Positions 1 to 8,514 of a stretch of DNA of 64,000 nucleotides are shown here, piece by piece. This stretch comes from Liolophura sinensis (taxonomy: Eukaryota > Mollusca > Polyplacophora > Chitonida > Chitonidae): the NCBI RefSeq assembly GCF_032854445.1, contig NC_088298.1, positions 7,675,504-7,739,503 on the forward strand. Direction: 5' to 3'. Position numbers and translations under genes: made by a program. Under the pieces are notes generated by a model, which saw nothing but the letters and a program-made list of their open reading frames with translations, was not told the DNA's origin and did not search any database. Every line of letters begins with the position of its first letter. Position 1 is the first letter of the stretch.

Positions 1-469
1 TTCCCGAAATTGGTCTTGCGATTAATGAACGTAGAGGCCCATTGCGATACATATATTTAGCGATATGCTAGTGCTTGGTAAAAAAAAAGAAAAAAGAACA
101 CCCCTCACCCCCACCCCCACTCCAATAAAAAACAAAAACAAACAAACAAATAAAAAACAAAAACAAAACACACAAATCAGAAAGAGTTAATAAACTTTGA
201 AACATCTTTGCCAAAGACGAGGAAGTTGCTGATGATTTCGTGATGTTGGGAATCCTGTTCAATAGTATATATGATGATTAATAGCTGTTCATTGTTGCCT
301 TTCTTGTAGATGTGAGATACTACACTCAAAATAATAAACTGTTTAATTTTAACAGAAAGTCTGTTATCTGAATGACGCTAGAATGTATTCTGTTATTATA
401 ACATAAATATGTGTCAGAATGAACATAACATCCTGTCAATCTAGCACAGTCAATGTTTTTCTTGATTTA

Positions 470-648
470 TTTTATTTATTTGATTGGTGTTTTACACCGT
501 ATTCAAGAATATTTCACTTATATGACGGCGGAAAGCATTATGGTGGGAGGAACCGGGCAGAATCCGGGGGATACTCACGACCATCCACAGATTGCTGGCA
601 GACCATCCCACGTACTTCCAGTGAGGAAGGCAGCATGAGCCGGACTTC
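470..648 (-). mobile_element. SINE-A copy, antisense, 5'-truncated
   Basis: It starts with the reversed A/T-rich tail (TTTATTTATTTGATTGG), then GTTTTACACCGTATTCAAG, a CGGCGG core and ATGGTGGGAGG, ending in GCATGAGCCGGACTT. This is the body of the family whose complete copy lies at 45268-45520, without the tRNA-like head. Confidence 0.8.
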
Positions 649-660
649 ATCTTTTATGTG

Positions 661-750
661 GAACTCTCCCACCATAATGCTGGCCGCCGTCGTATAAGTC
701 AAATATTCTTGTGTACGGCGTAAAACACCAATCAAATAAATAAATAAATT
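661..750 (+). mobile_element. SINE-A 3' part, sense, inverted relative to its neighbour
   Basis: It reads CTCCCACCATAATGCTGGCC, CGTCGTATAAGTCAAATATTC and ends ATCAAATAAATAAATAAA. It is the reverse complement of the first 90 bases of the neighbour at 470-648, so the pair could form a long hairpin with a loop of about 90 bases. Confidence 0.8.
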
Positions 751-894
751 TATGTTGAACTAATAGAATAGGTGCGTTATGTTTAATACAACAATCTACT
801 GGAATAACAGAATACATTTTAGCATCACTCAAACAACAGACTTTCTTTTAAATTTAATAGATAATTTTTTTGAGTGTACGTTTAATATTTTCAG

Positions 895-1051
895 AAGTGG
901 CCATAATGAGGATATACCACTAAAAGTGCTAGCCAGTGAAAGTAATGACCAAATGCCTGACCAGAGGTTACGGGGCTTACCCTATGAAACCGATGGACGA
1001 CCGAATGCGAGGCCGGACCATTGTGAACGCCGGTATTCATATAATAATGAG
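895..1051 (+). CDS. Gene A, third-last exon: cytoplasmic tail of a membrane mucin-like protein (partial gene)
   Basis: An open exon of 157 nt lies between a polypyrimidine/CAG acceptor (ending 894) and a GTAAAG donor at 1052. It enters one base before a codon boundary and leaves in phase 0. It encodes about 52 hydrophilic residues that begin near SGHNEDIPL and end in YSYNNE. Length and both phases match gene B exon 7 at 56239-56392, which also ends in a Tyr/Asn-rich stretch. The upstream exons of this gene lie outside the window. The end of a MITE (876) is only 18 bp from the acceptor. Function is unknown; the role as an intracellular tail is inferred from the gene B paralogue. Confidence 0.6.
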
Positions 1052-2177
1052 GTAAAGACGCACTTTCATAAACTGAAAAGATTCTTAACAAGAAGCATGG
1101 TATAGTTCTGTTCTACAGTAAGCAGTAGGGCAAGTGGTTAATTTCCCAACAAATGATCTGATGTTTGTAAACTGCATTTAGAGCAACCTATGAATGTTTT
1201 AGATTCCTTTTGATCTTGCTAACTGGCGAAGTAAGTCTAATTCGACATGAACTGGGAGATGAGCACGCCAGTTGAATGTCCAAATCTGTATCCGCATGTA
1301 TAATATGGTTGAGTGGTTGAAAGGTGACAGGAGCTTTTTATTACCTACCCCATGGACCTTGAACATTGGACATGAAATTGTTTAAATGCAGTAGATATTA
1401 AATCTTTATATTTGAAGATCTGGTTAACACGTCTGACTAATGTACAATTTACTCCATATTAATGACTCGTTGTTCCGTATGATTTAGTCTTGTGTGTTGT
1501 ACACCTACATAAGCATGGTCCCTTGGCATTGCTTTCGTGATTGCATGCTTATGAGGAAAACATGTCATTATCCTGCTTAAGCCATGATGGTAAATTAACA
1601 ATATGCTGTATTTCACTGGTTTCGTGTGACACTGTCGTGTCTGCTCTAGTTTTAGTGTCAATGCTGTAAGTTGCATCATTGTCCACTAATCGCATCTGAG
1701 GTACAATCATGTTTTATTATATTCTAGCATGGTAAACGGTTTGAATATTGATTTCACTCAGTCATGTAGAACATACCCTGGATCTTTCCTACATCATTGA
1801 AAACTGTTAATTACTTCTCTTTACAGGATTCCGTCCTATTTTCGTACTTTGTATACTTTCTGAATTCTTTGGTAGTTTGTGCTAAAGGTCGTTTTGGGAA
1901 TTTGTCTTGGATCATTGACCCGTAACGTCCATCTTTGTTGACGAATGTCTGTTTCGACGCATATTTTCAGTACAAAAGAAATAAATAAGCAAAAAGGAGA
2001 ACATATTTACATAGTCAAAATGAATTTCTGCGGAATTACTTTGCTTATTATGGTAAGCTGTTCAGTCCATCAGCATTCATTGCAAGTTGCAGGATGTCAC
2101 CTCTGCAGACGTTTTGCGGAGAGTACGCGTTGTGATTGCTCTATCACTCTTACAGAGATGGTAATATAAACAAGCAT

Positions 2178-2397
2178 GGGTTTATTTATTTGTTTGGTGT
2201 TTTACGTCGTACTCAAGAATATTTCATTTATATGATGGCGGCCAGGTTAATGGTGGGAGGAAACCGGGCAGGACACAGCTGACTATCCACAGGTTGCTGC
2301 CAGACCTTCCCACGTTCGGGCGGAGAGGAAGCCAGCATGAGTTGGACTTGAACTCACATTGACCGCATTAATGTAAGGCTCCTGGGTCATTGCGAAC
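2178..2397 (-). mobile_element. SINE-A copy, antisense, near full length
   Basis: It has the reversed tail, GGTGTTTTACGTCGTACTC, ATGGTGGGAGGAAACCGGGC and CCAGCATGAGTTGGACTTGA, then CTCCTGGGTCATTGCG, which is the reversed tRNA-like head region. It lies in the intron between gene A exons. Confidence 0.82.
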
Positions 2398-2408
2398 AAA
2401 TATGGACG

Positions 2409-2790
2409 TGAGTGAGTGAGTGCTTAGAGTTTCGCGTCGTACTCAACAATTTTTCAGTTATATGACGAGGAAGGAGTCCTTAGAGTACATGGATGTGTAC
2501 ATGTATGTGCCTCCTTGTTGTAGGACGGATTTCCACCACTCTTTTATCTAGTGCTGCTTCAATGAGACGACTTACCGAAGGCAAGTCAGTCGCCCCGACC
2601 GCGCCATTATAATGATACAGGTCAACCAGTCGTTGCACCATCCCGTTAATGCTGAAGGACAGGCCAGGAAGCTACTCTTTGAAGGTCTTATGTGTGACCC
2701 GACCAATGATTGACGCTGGATCTACCGCTCCATGAAGCAAACGCTTTAATAACTGAGCCATCGGGGCCGGTAGCATGGACGTGGATGCTC
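2409..2790 (-). mobile_element. SINE-D copy (second SINE family), antisense
   Basis: It begins with a GTGAGTGAGTGAG tract and GTCGTACTCAACAATTTTTC (reversed 3' end), runs through ACGGATTTCCACCACTC, and ends in a tRNA-like head. On the reverse strand this gives CCCCGATGGCTCAGTTATT (A-box like) and a B-box-like GGTAGATCCAGCG. A partial sense copy is at 22028-22130. Sequence related to the gene A intron repeats follows at 2815-2880. Confidence 0.65.
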
Positions 2791-3084
2791 TAACTGTGTG
2801 CTTTGTCTCTGTGCTTGAGTCGACTGCCGTCGCTGCTTTGGTTGCGCTCTCCATACTGTAGTTTGCTATATTCTGGTATACAGAATTTTTTATGTCGCTG
2901 AATTTAATCTTGTTGTTCACGGCACAAGATGTAGCGTTTCTCGGTTGTCAGGTGTTTTCTTGGAGGATTGAAAACATCATTATTTTTGTAATAGTTGAAT
3001 ATTTTGAAACCTGCATAGATGGTTGGTAACATCGCTTTCTTTTGATTTAATTATCAAGAAATTGTTCTTTACCTCTATCTTCAG

Positions 3085-3231
3085 GGATACTTCCACGAAA
3101 ATTCACCCTCTGGGAGACAGAGAGTTAACTCGGAGATTTACGTACCTAGTGCACATGAGCCTCAGCATTACGAGGGCGTGGACGAGAAAACTCTGGCGCA
3201 TAATTTACTATCGATACAACCAGTGGGAAGG
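3085..3231 (+). CDS. Gene A, second-last exon: conserved cytoplasmic tail
   Basis: This exon has 49 codons, phase 0 at both ends, an acceptor TATCTTCAG and a donor GTATGT at 3232. The peptide runs from GYFHENSPS to LLSIQPVGR. It aligns with gene B exon 8 (57915-58055, 47 codons) through an acidic stretch followed by L-x-x-N-L-x-x-[IL]-Q-P-[IV]-G-[KR] directly before the donor. Matching exon length, phase and end motif make this a paralogous exon. It holds several Tyr residues (IYVP, HYEG) that could be phosphorylation sites; that is inference. Confidence 0.68.
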
Positions 3232-3421
3232 GTATGTTGAGATCGCCAATCCTTTGTAATTTCAAGGGTCGCTTGAATAAGTAATAAAGAATACGAAGAG
3301 AGTTTCTTTATTGACTGCAATATTTTTCGGGTATAGAAAGAAGACCCCAGGGCGCGAGTTCATTTCAGAGCGGGGTCAAATGACAAACTCAAATTGTGTA
3401 CCAGTTAAATTATGTTTTCAG

Positions 3422-3454
3422 TTCACCATAGAGAGACCTAAGCTGAGACTTTAA
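3422..3454 (+). CDS. Gene A, last exon with stop codon
   Basis: After the acceptor TATGTTTTCAG, ten codons read FTIERPKLRL and end at TAA (3452-3454). The matching last exon of gene B (59156-59194) reads CIIERPKFSFQI and stop. The shared IERPK core directly after the QP[IV]G exon supports both short exons, which would be too small to believe alone. Total tail of gene A in the window is about 110 residues. Confidence 0.6.
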   Translation, partial: FTIERPKLRL

Positions 3455-3624
3455 AAGACGACTGACCAATCGCCGTAAGTTGGACATTGTGCAAGGAGTA
3501 AGTAACCTACCTAAGTGAAAGATTCACGAATACATAGAATTCACAAACCTTACGTTGCTTAGCACCCTATTCTACTGAAAATAGCGCGAGGTAACTTATT
3601 GATGAACAAGTCTCATTAAGTGCT

Positions 3625-3850
3625 GGGCCTCCGTGGCTCAGTAGGTTAGCGTGCTAGCGCAGCGTAATGATGTAAGTCAAGTCAATGAGTTTAGGTCCAG
3701 CTCATGCTGAATTCCTTTCCGGCTGTAAGTGGGAAGGTCTTCTGCAACCTTTGGATGGGCGTGTTTCCTCCTGGCTCTGCTCTGTTTTCTCCCACCATAA
3801 TGCAACTGCCGTCGAACAAAAGAAATATTCTGGAGTTGCTACCAATCAAA
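3625..3850 (+). mobile_element. SINE-A copy, sense, with tRNA-like head
   Basis: It starts GGGCCTCCGTGGCTCAGT, which contains the A-box-like TGGCTCAGTAGG, then AGCGTGCTAGCGCAGCG. The B-box region is worn (GTTTAGGTCCAGC). The body holds CTCATGCTG, TCTCCCACCATAATGC and GAAATATTC. It is 170 bp downstream of the gene A stop codon, so it may lie in the 3' UTR or just beyond. Confidence 0.78.
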
Positions 3851-3854
3851 GAAA

Positions 3855-4550
3855 TCAAACACAAGAAATATTTCCGGTCATTCCCAATTGTTGCTGATGT
3901 TACACAGACAGGAACCCATCACGCCACAGAGAGGGGATATACGGTCACAAATGAGGCTGTGCTAAAACCTTTGACAGCAAACTTAGCTCAGCCATTCTTG
4001 TGGCTGGGCCAGTCTCGTTCAACGTAGCATCATAAATACATCAATAGGACAAGACCGAAGAATTTTGGTTTAAACGTCCAGTTTACCGAATTAGATGAAA
4101 TGAAATTGTCCCTGATTACTTAGAATGTAGCTCAAATTATTGCCTTTTTTATAATACGAGTCTACTTGTAGAGTCTATCTGTGTAGAGTTAAAATCATTC
4201 TGTGATTTTGAAAAAGTTATAGAGCGAAGCGCATTATTATTTTTAGGAACTTTATTATCGTGTTTGAACGGTAAGACGTGCACAGATGCACGTGGCGTCA
4301 CAATGATATTTTGTGAAAGGTTATTGTGTCTACTATCCTAAAATCATGGTCAGATTCGTTGATCACTTTTTTTGCCATCAATCTCCGGTATAGCCTCTTC
4401 GCTCTTTCAGCGAAGGACATTTATACGTAAGCTAACGAAGAGGCTGTTTTTGATGTCAGATCAGTGATACCTATTAAAAACCGTTATACATCATTAAGCG
4501 TGCCAGTTCTTTTCTGTAAGATTGTCTTGATACATCTGGAAGAGTGGGAA
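3855..4550. other. No gene recognised; repeat-poor spacer
   Basis: Only short open frames with frequent stops and no domain-like peptide are seen. TCAGCGAAGGACATTTATACG flanked by two copies of a GAAGAGGCT / AGCCTCTTC pair (about 4394-4450) is a small inverted repeat of unknown origin. Confidence 0.4.
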
Positions 4551-4554
4551 CTGG

Positions 4555-4815
4555 GCACTCAAAAAATTAATCTGTTGATTTTAACAGAAAGTTTGTTATC
4601 TGAGTGTTGCTAGCGTGTATTCTGTTATTCTGTTATTATAACGCAATATTGTGTCTTTAACATAATGTCCTGTTAGTTCAATAGAATCTTTATGTTGAAT
4701 TAATAGAATACGCATGTTATATTTGACAGAATAATCTGTTGGAATAGCAGAATACATTCTAGCATCAATCAAAAAACAAAATTTCTGTTAAACTTAAGAG
4801 ATTCAGTTTTTGATG
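4555..4815. mobile_element. MITE-like foldback element 1, copy 2, without insert
   Basis: It opens GGGCACTCAAAAAATTAATC and closes near TTCAGTTTTTGATG. The arms are reverse complements (GTTATCTGAGTGTTGCTAGC against GCTAGAATGTA-type sequence on the right arm). Compared with the copy at 323-876 it lacks the roughly 290-bp SINE pair, so it serves as the uninserted form. The ends are more worn and no TA duplication is clear. Confidence 0.6.
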
Positions 4816-4879
4816 TCGCGGCTGGCTGATTTATCTGGCCGTTTATCTTTCAGTCGCTAGATTACTCTGGCTTGAATCA

Positions 4880-4985
4880 TTATGCTGTAGTGTTTTGCTT
4901 TGTATTTGGGCATATGCCAGGATTCTGCTAGACTCAGTGGACTAGAACAGATCTTTGTACATTTTCATGTTTATTAAATGTAATA
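4880..4985 (+). repeat. Partial copy of dispersed repeat R1
   Basis: ATTATGCTGTAGTGTTTTG, CCAGGATTCTGCTAGACTCA and GTGGACTAGAACAG resemble the same order of blocks at 54210-54300 and 23290-23395. Confidence 0.4.
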
Positions 4986-4989
4986 ACTA

Positions 4990-6170
4990 GTCAACATTTT
5001 GAGTAATGTTTAAATTGTTTTTCTTTCTTTTGTTTCAGAGTTTGACATTTTGACAGATTGGCAGTGTCAGATATTCTAGTAACCTTTCCCACTAGTACAT
5101 TGTCAAGCGCGTACCTTACCAACTGCAACAACTGACATATGTATATTTTATATACTGAACTATTTTATATGATCAAGCTGCAAGCCATAAATATGCGAAA
5201 CATATTTTCTGTGATCCTTGAAACAGAACACTCAGTGTTATTAGAACCGAATGTTCATAGACTCATGTCCAATCATAAATCCAGATGTATACGTATTCCT
5301 CATGTAGGTAATTATTTATTTTATTTTATAAGGAACTAGTATAAGATTAACCTTATAAGACACAGAATTAAGTAAGTTTATGAAGGTGCTGAATTTTTTT
5401 TTTATGAATGTATATATTTTTTGGCATTTTGATATAACCATTATTGGCTTTATCAGTGTCGCTTTAATTTTGTATTCGCGCCTTTTATTACGTTTTTCTT
5501 GGTCTGTGTCAATTATGACTTCCGCTCTATGTTTGTCTGCTTTATTTAATATGTGGTCATAAAACAAGAAATACTGACAGAGATGAATTGAACAATAACA
5601 AAACCTTTATTGGAGGACAACTTTATTGTCACCGTAGTCCATGTTCGGTAAAAAAAAGCAGTTATATATTTCGGATGGCTCGTTGAATGTCTGGTCCAAT
5701 ATATTCATTAACTGTCAGTATTATGTGTTCATGGTTAGGCATTGATCCATTCCTATCAGAAAAATATATTAGGCTACGACAGTGTATATGGATGTTTTGC
5801 TCATTTACGAGGGAAATAGATGGAAATTTTATGTAAATGGACAGTGGATGGGCCACGTAGCCAAGTGTAAACGAATACCATTATAAGAAAGGCCTTAATA
5901 ATAACGTTTGTTTCAATTTTCAGCTGTCATTTATAGAAGTATATTTTTATGAGAATTCCTCATAAAAGTATTAATATTTGTTGAACACGTATACGTCGTT
6001 GAATGTAAATTATATGTAATAAAATACATCGACAATTTGTACAAAAGTGTGTATAAGTTGAATGAGTTGTAAAGTTTAAGAAAAAGAAGCGTGAATTTCA
6101 TGCTATGCGATATGAAAAAACTATGTTTTGATATTTTGTTCTGACCGTAAGACCTTTGCTTCACTCTGTG
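4990..6170. other. No gene recognised; A/T-rich spacer
   Basis: Several frames of 60-80 codons are open on both strands, but they have A/T-driven composition, no splice-site context and no recognisable motif. I see no repeat with a second copy in the window. Confidence 0.4.
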
Positions 6171-6175
6171 TTTGC

Positions 6176-6228
6176 AATGGCCGAGTGGTTGCGTGCTAGA
6201 GCAGCAGAATGACTCAGTAGCCTCTCCA
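6176..6228 (+). mobile_element. SINE-A head fragment, split by SINE-B
   Basis: ATGGCCGAGTGGTTGCGTGC, TAGAGCAGCAGAATGACTC and AGTAGCCTCTCCATCGC follow the SINE-A tRNA-like head. The body resumes only at 6546, after a SINE-B element. Confidence 0.6.
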
Positions 6229-6235
6229 TCGCTTG

Positions 6236-6540
6236 GGTGATCTCATGGTTAGAGCGTCCACCTCAAAGTTGGGATACCTAGGATCAAAACCGGTTGGAGA
6301 CTTTAAAAATTAGTACTTGCTGCTGCCTCCCTTGTCGTTCAGCACAGAGGGTTTAGCGCATGGAACCATGAGCATGGCTAGTTGCCCCGGGGTCAGTATA
6401 ATGTGACTAGGCGGTGTGTCATGTTTGGTGTCTTCGGCATGATACTTCCGTGGCGGCAACAATCTTGGCACAATAAAACACAGTATATGTACACACACCT
6501 AAGGACTCTTCTTGGTCATATAAAAATTGTCAAAGACGTA
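6236..6540 (+). mobile_element. SINE-B copy (third tRNA-headed SINE family)
   Basis: The head GTGATCTCATGGTTAGAGCG has an A-box form and GGATCAAAACC a B-box form, at the usual spacing. The body holds GTCAGTATAATGTGACTAGG, GTGTCTTCGGC and TATGTACACACACCT, and the 3' end is ATATAAAAATTGTCAAAGACG. A related copy lies at 17100-17380. Confidence 0.7.
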
Positions 6541-6545
6541 AAAAC

Positions 6546-6655
6546 CCAAGCTGGTTTCCTTGAGTTCCGCTTTGTTCCTTCTCACCATAATATTGGCCGC
6601 CGTCGAATAAGTAAAATATTTTTAAATGCAACGTAAAACACTAATCAAATAAATA
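6546..6655 (+). mobile_element. SINE-A 3' part continuing after nested SINE-B
   Basis: CTTCTCACCATAATATTGGC, GCCGTCGAATAAGTAAAATA and a terminal ATCAAATAAATAAACAAA belong to the SINE-A body and tail. Confidence 0.72.
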
Positions 6656-6659
6656 AACA

Positions 6660-7340
6660 AATTGTATTCTATCCTGTGGATGGCTGTGGAGGAACCTTGA
6701 TTCCTGACTTTTTTCCTTTTATTGCAAATCCAGCCACTGCGAAAATTAAACTCTTTTCAGCTTTATTGGCTGAAACATTTAATATACCGTATATGTGAAG
6801 AAATTCAACAGTACACCACTTTTAACTTTGGACCTATCATACATGAACCGGCATTCAGTTGATACTCGGCTATTTACCAGTTAAAAGGTGTCTTGTACAA
6901 TAGAGATTAGTGATATAAATTTGACTCTGATCAGGTACGCCGGTCATTGTCATACAGGGATGCTTACACACTTAGGAAAAGGACAATGTGCACAAAATGT
7001 GCTTCGGTGGAGTCCTAAATCCAATCCAATTTTATGGTACAGTTTAAGTGACTGAAAATGCTCACCTCTAGGCATGTATGTTCTTTACCGGTACATCCGA
7101 AAGTCCCTTTTTATATTACACCAGAAGTTTTTTTTTTTTGAACTCCTTAGATGCATACACCAAATTGGCATTTTTATGGGTAAAAAATAGTTCATTCTTT
7201 GCAATGAAGTAATCGGTAACTTTATGTTATTTTAATGCAAACGAAGGGACTGTTTAGTACAGGCTTCCTGTAGATTTTGCTTCACTGAATGAGAAACGCC
7301 CCCCTGCATGCAATGCTTTTCATTTACCTTGTATGTAACA
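6660..7340. other. No gene recognised
   Basis: There is no open frame with coding character and no repeated block. A T-run of 9 lies near 7131. Confidence 0.4.
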
Positions 7341-7344
7341 GAAT

Positions 7345-7535
7345 TTATTTATTTATTTGATTGGTGTTTTACGCCGTACTCAAGAATATTTCACTTATAT
7401 ACGACGGCGGCCACCATTATAGTGGGAGGAAATCTGGCAGAGCCCGGGGGAAACCCACAATCATCCGCAGGTTGCTGGCAGACATTTCCACTTAAAACCG
7501 GAGAGAAAGCCTGCATGAACTTTGAATCCTGTAAA
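7345..7535 (-). mobile_element. SINE-A, first unit of a head-to-tail triplet
   Basis: Reversed tail TTTATTTATTTATTTGATTG, TTTTACGCCGTACTCAAGAA, the CGGCGGCC core and ACCGGAGAGAAAGCCTGCAT. It stops after TTTGAATCCTGTAAAAAATTG, the same break as in the next unit. Confidence 0.8.
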
Positions 7536-7546
7536 AAATTGTTGAA

Positions 7547-7740
7547 TTATTTATTTATTTATTTGGTTAGTATTTTACTCAGTAATCAAGAATGTTTAAC
7601 TAATACAACGGCGGCCAGCAATATGATGGAAGGAAACCGGACGTGGCCCGGAAGAAACCCACGACCGTCCGCATGTTGCTGGAAGACATTCCCACGTACA
7701 ACCGGAGAGGATGCCAGCACGAGATTTGAATCATTTAAAA
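7547..7740 (-). mobile_element. SINE-A, second unit of triplet
   Basis: Same order of blocks as the first unit, more diverged (TTGGTTAGTATTTTACTCAG), and ends TTTGAATCATTTAAAAAAATC, corresponding to the break in unit one. Confidence 0.72.
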
Positions 7741-7752
7741 AAATCGTTGAAT

Positions 7753-7800
7753 GTTTTATTTATTTATTTGATAGGTGTTTTATGCCGTACTCAATATTTC
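7753..7800 (-). mobile_element. SINE-A, third unit of triplet, 3' end only
   Basis: ATTTATTTATTTGATAGGTG and TTTTATGCCGTACTCAATAT are the reversed SINE-A 3' end; homology ends after about 48 bases. Confidence 0.7.
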
Positions 7801-7804
7801 GTTT

Positions 7805-8510
7805 AATAACTGGGCACAGCCCGTGAAAAAACAACAACAAAACTGGACGAATCGATTAAAGCCAGAAACTAATACAGAAAACGATACGATGCATGCATTT
7901 AAAGATTTTAAGGTACATGATGAATACTCATTTCAAGGCGTCGCTTGTCACGAACCACTTGATGTGTTTCTTACAGTACTTGGTCTATACATTAAGATTC
8001 ATTAAAGAAGATCAAGGTCAACACGAACGCTCCTTTGAACATAGATAATTTCACCACATACCATGCACTTCTAGCAAGTTCGTGCAAGCCGTGAACATCA
8101 CGTCCATTTGTAATACCCATCCCGTTAGACAGGCGTTGTTCAGATGCCGTGAATGTGTACATGCAAACGGGTGACGGCTTGTTATGGTGAACTATCTTCT
8201 GGACCACCACTTTTGTCACGTTTTGTTCAACGAGTTGCAAAGACTGGATCGGAACTCTTAAATACCGTCACCCTTGCTATCTTTACTTTTAGTGACAAGA
8301 ACATAACTTAACGTAAGTCAAATTGTATTAGTGCCTTGTAAAATCTTTTGTAAAATCTCACCCCCAGAGTCATTAGGGCGTGTCAAGGAAACGAAAAAAG
8401 AAAAGGTATGTCCTTTACTATACATGTAATAGTTTACACATTTTCTAAATTTACCTGTAACGAAACGTTACAAACAACTATGTGTAAATATTTTCCACCT
8501 GTTGCAAATT
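7805..8510. other. No gene recognised
   Basis: Open frames at 7775-8005 and 7992-8240 (opposite strands) lack domain signatures and splice context. The stretch ends at the 45-bp satellite. Confidence 0.35.
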
Positions 8511-8514
8511 TACA

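Larger units (their letters stand above)
323..876. mobile_element. MITE-like foldback element 1, copy 1, interrupted by SINE-A pair
   Basis: Arms begin CACTCAAA at 323 and end TTTGAGTG at 876, both flanked by TA, which fits a Tc1/mariner-type TA target. The left arm (323-460) and right arm (752-876) are imperfect reverse complements, sharing runs such as TTAACAGAAAG against CTTTCTTTTAAA. No transposase is encoded. The middle (about 465-750) is filled by two SINE-A pieces that are missing from copy 2. Confidence 0.6.

Noticed and set aside
3704-4027. 107-codon frame after gene A
   Set aside because: The first half is SINE-A body; the rest shows no motif.
7308-7826. 172-codon frame across the SINE triplet
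   Set aside because: It is antisense SINE-A sequence read through three copies.
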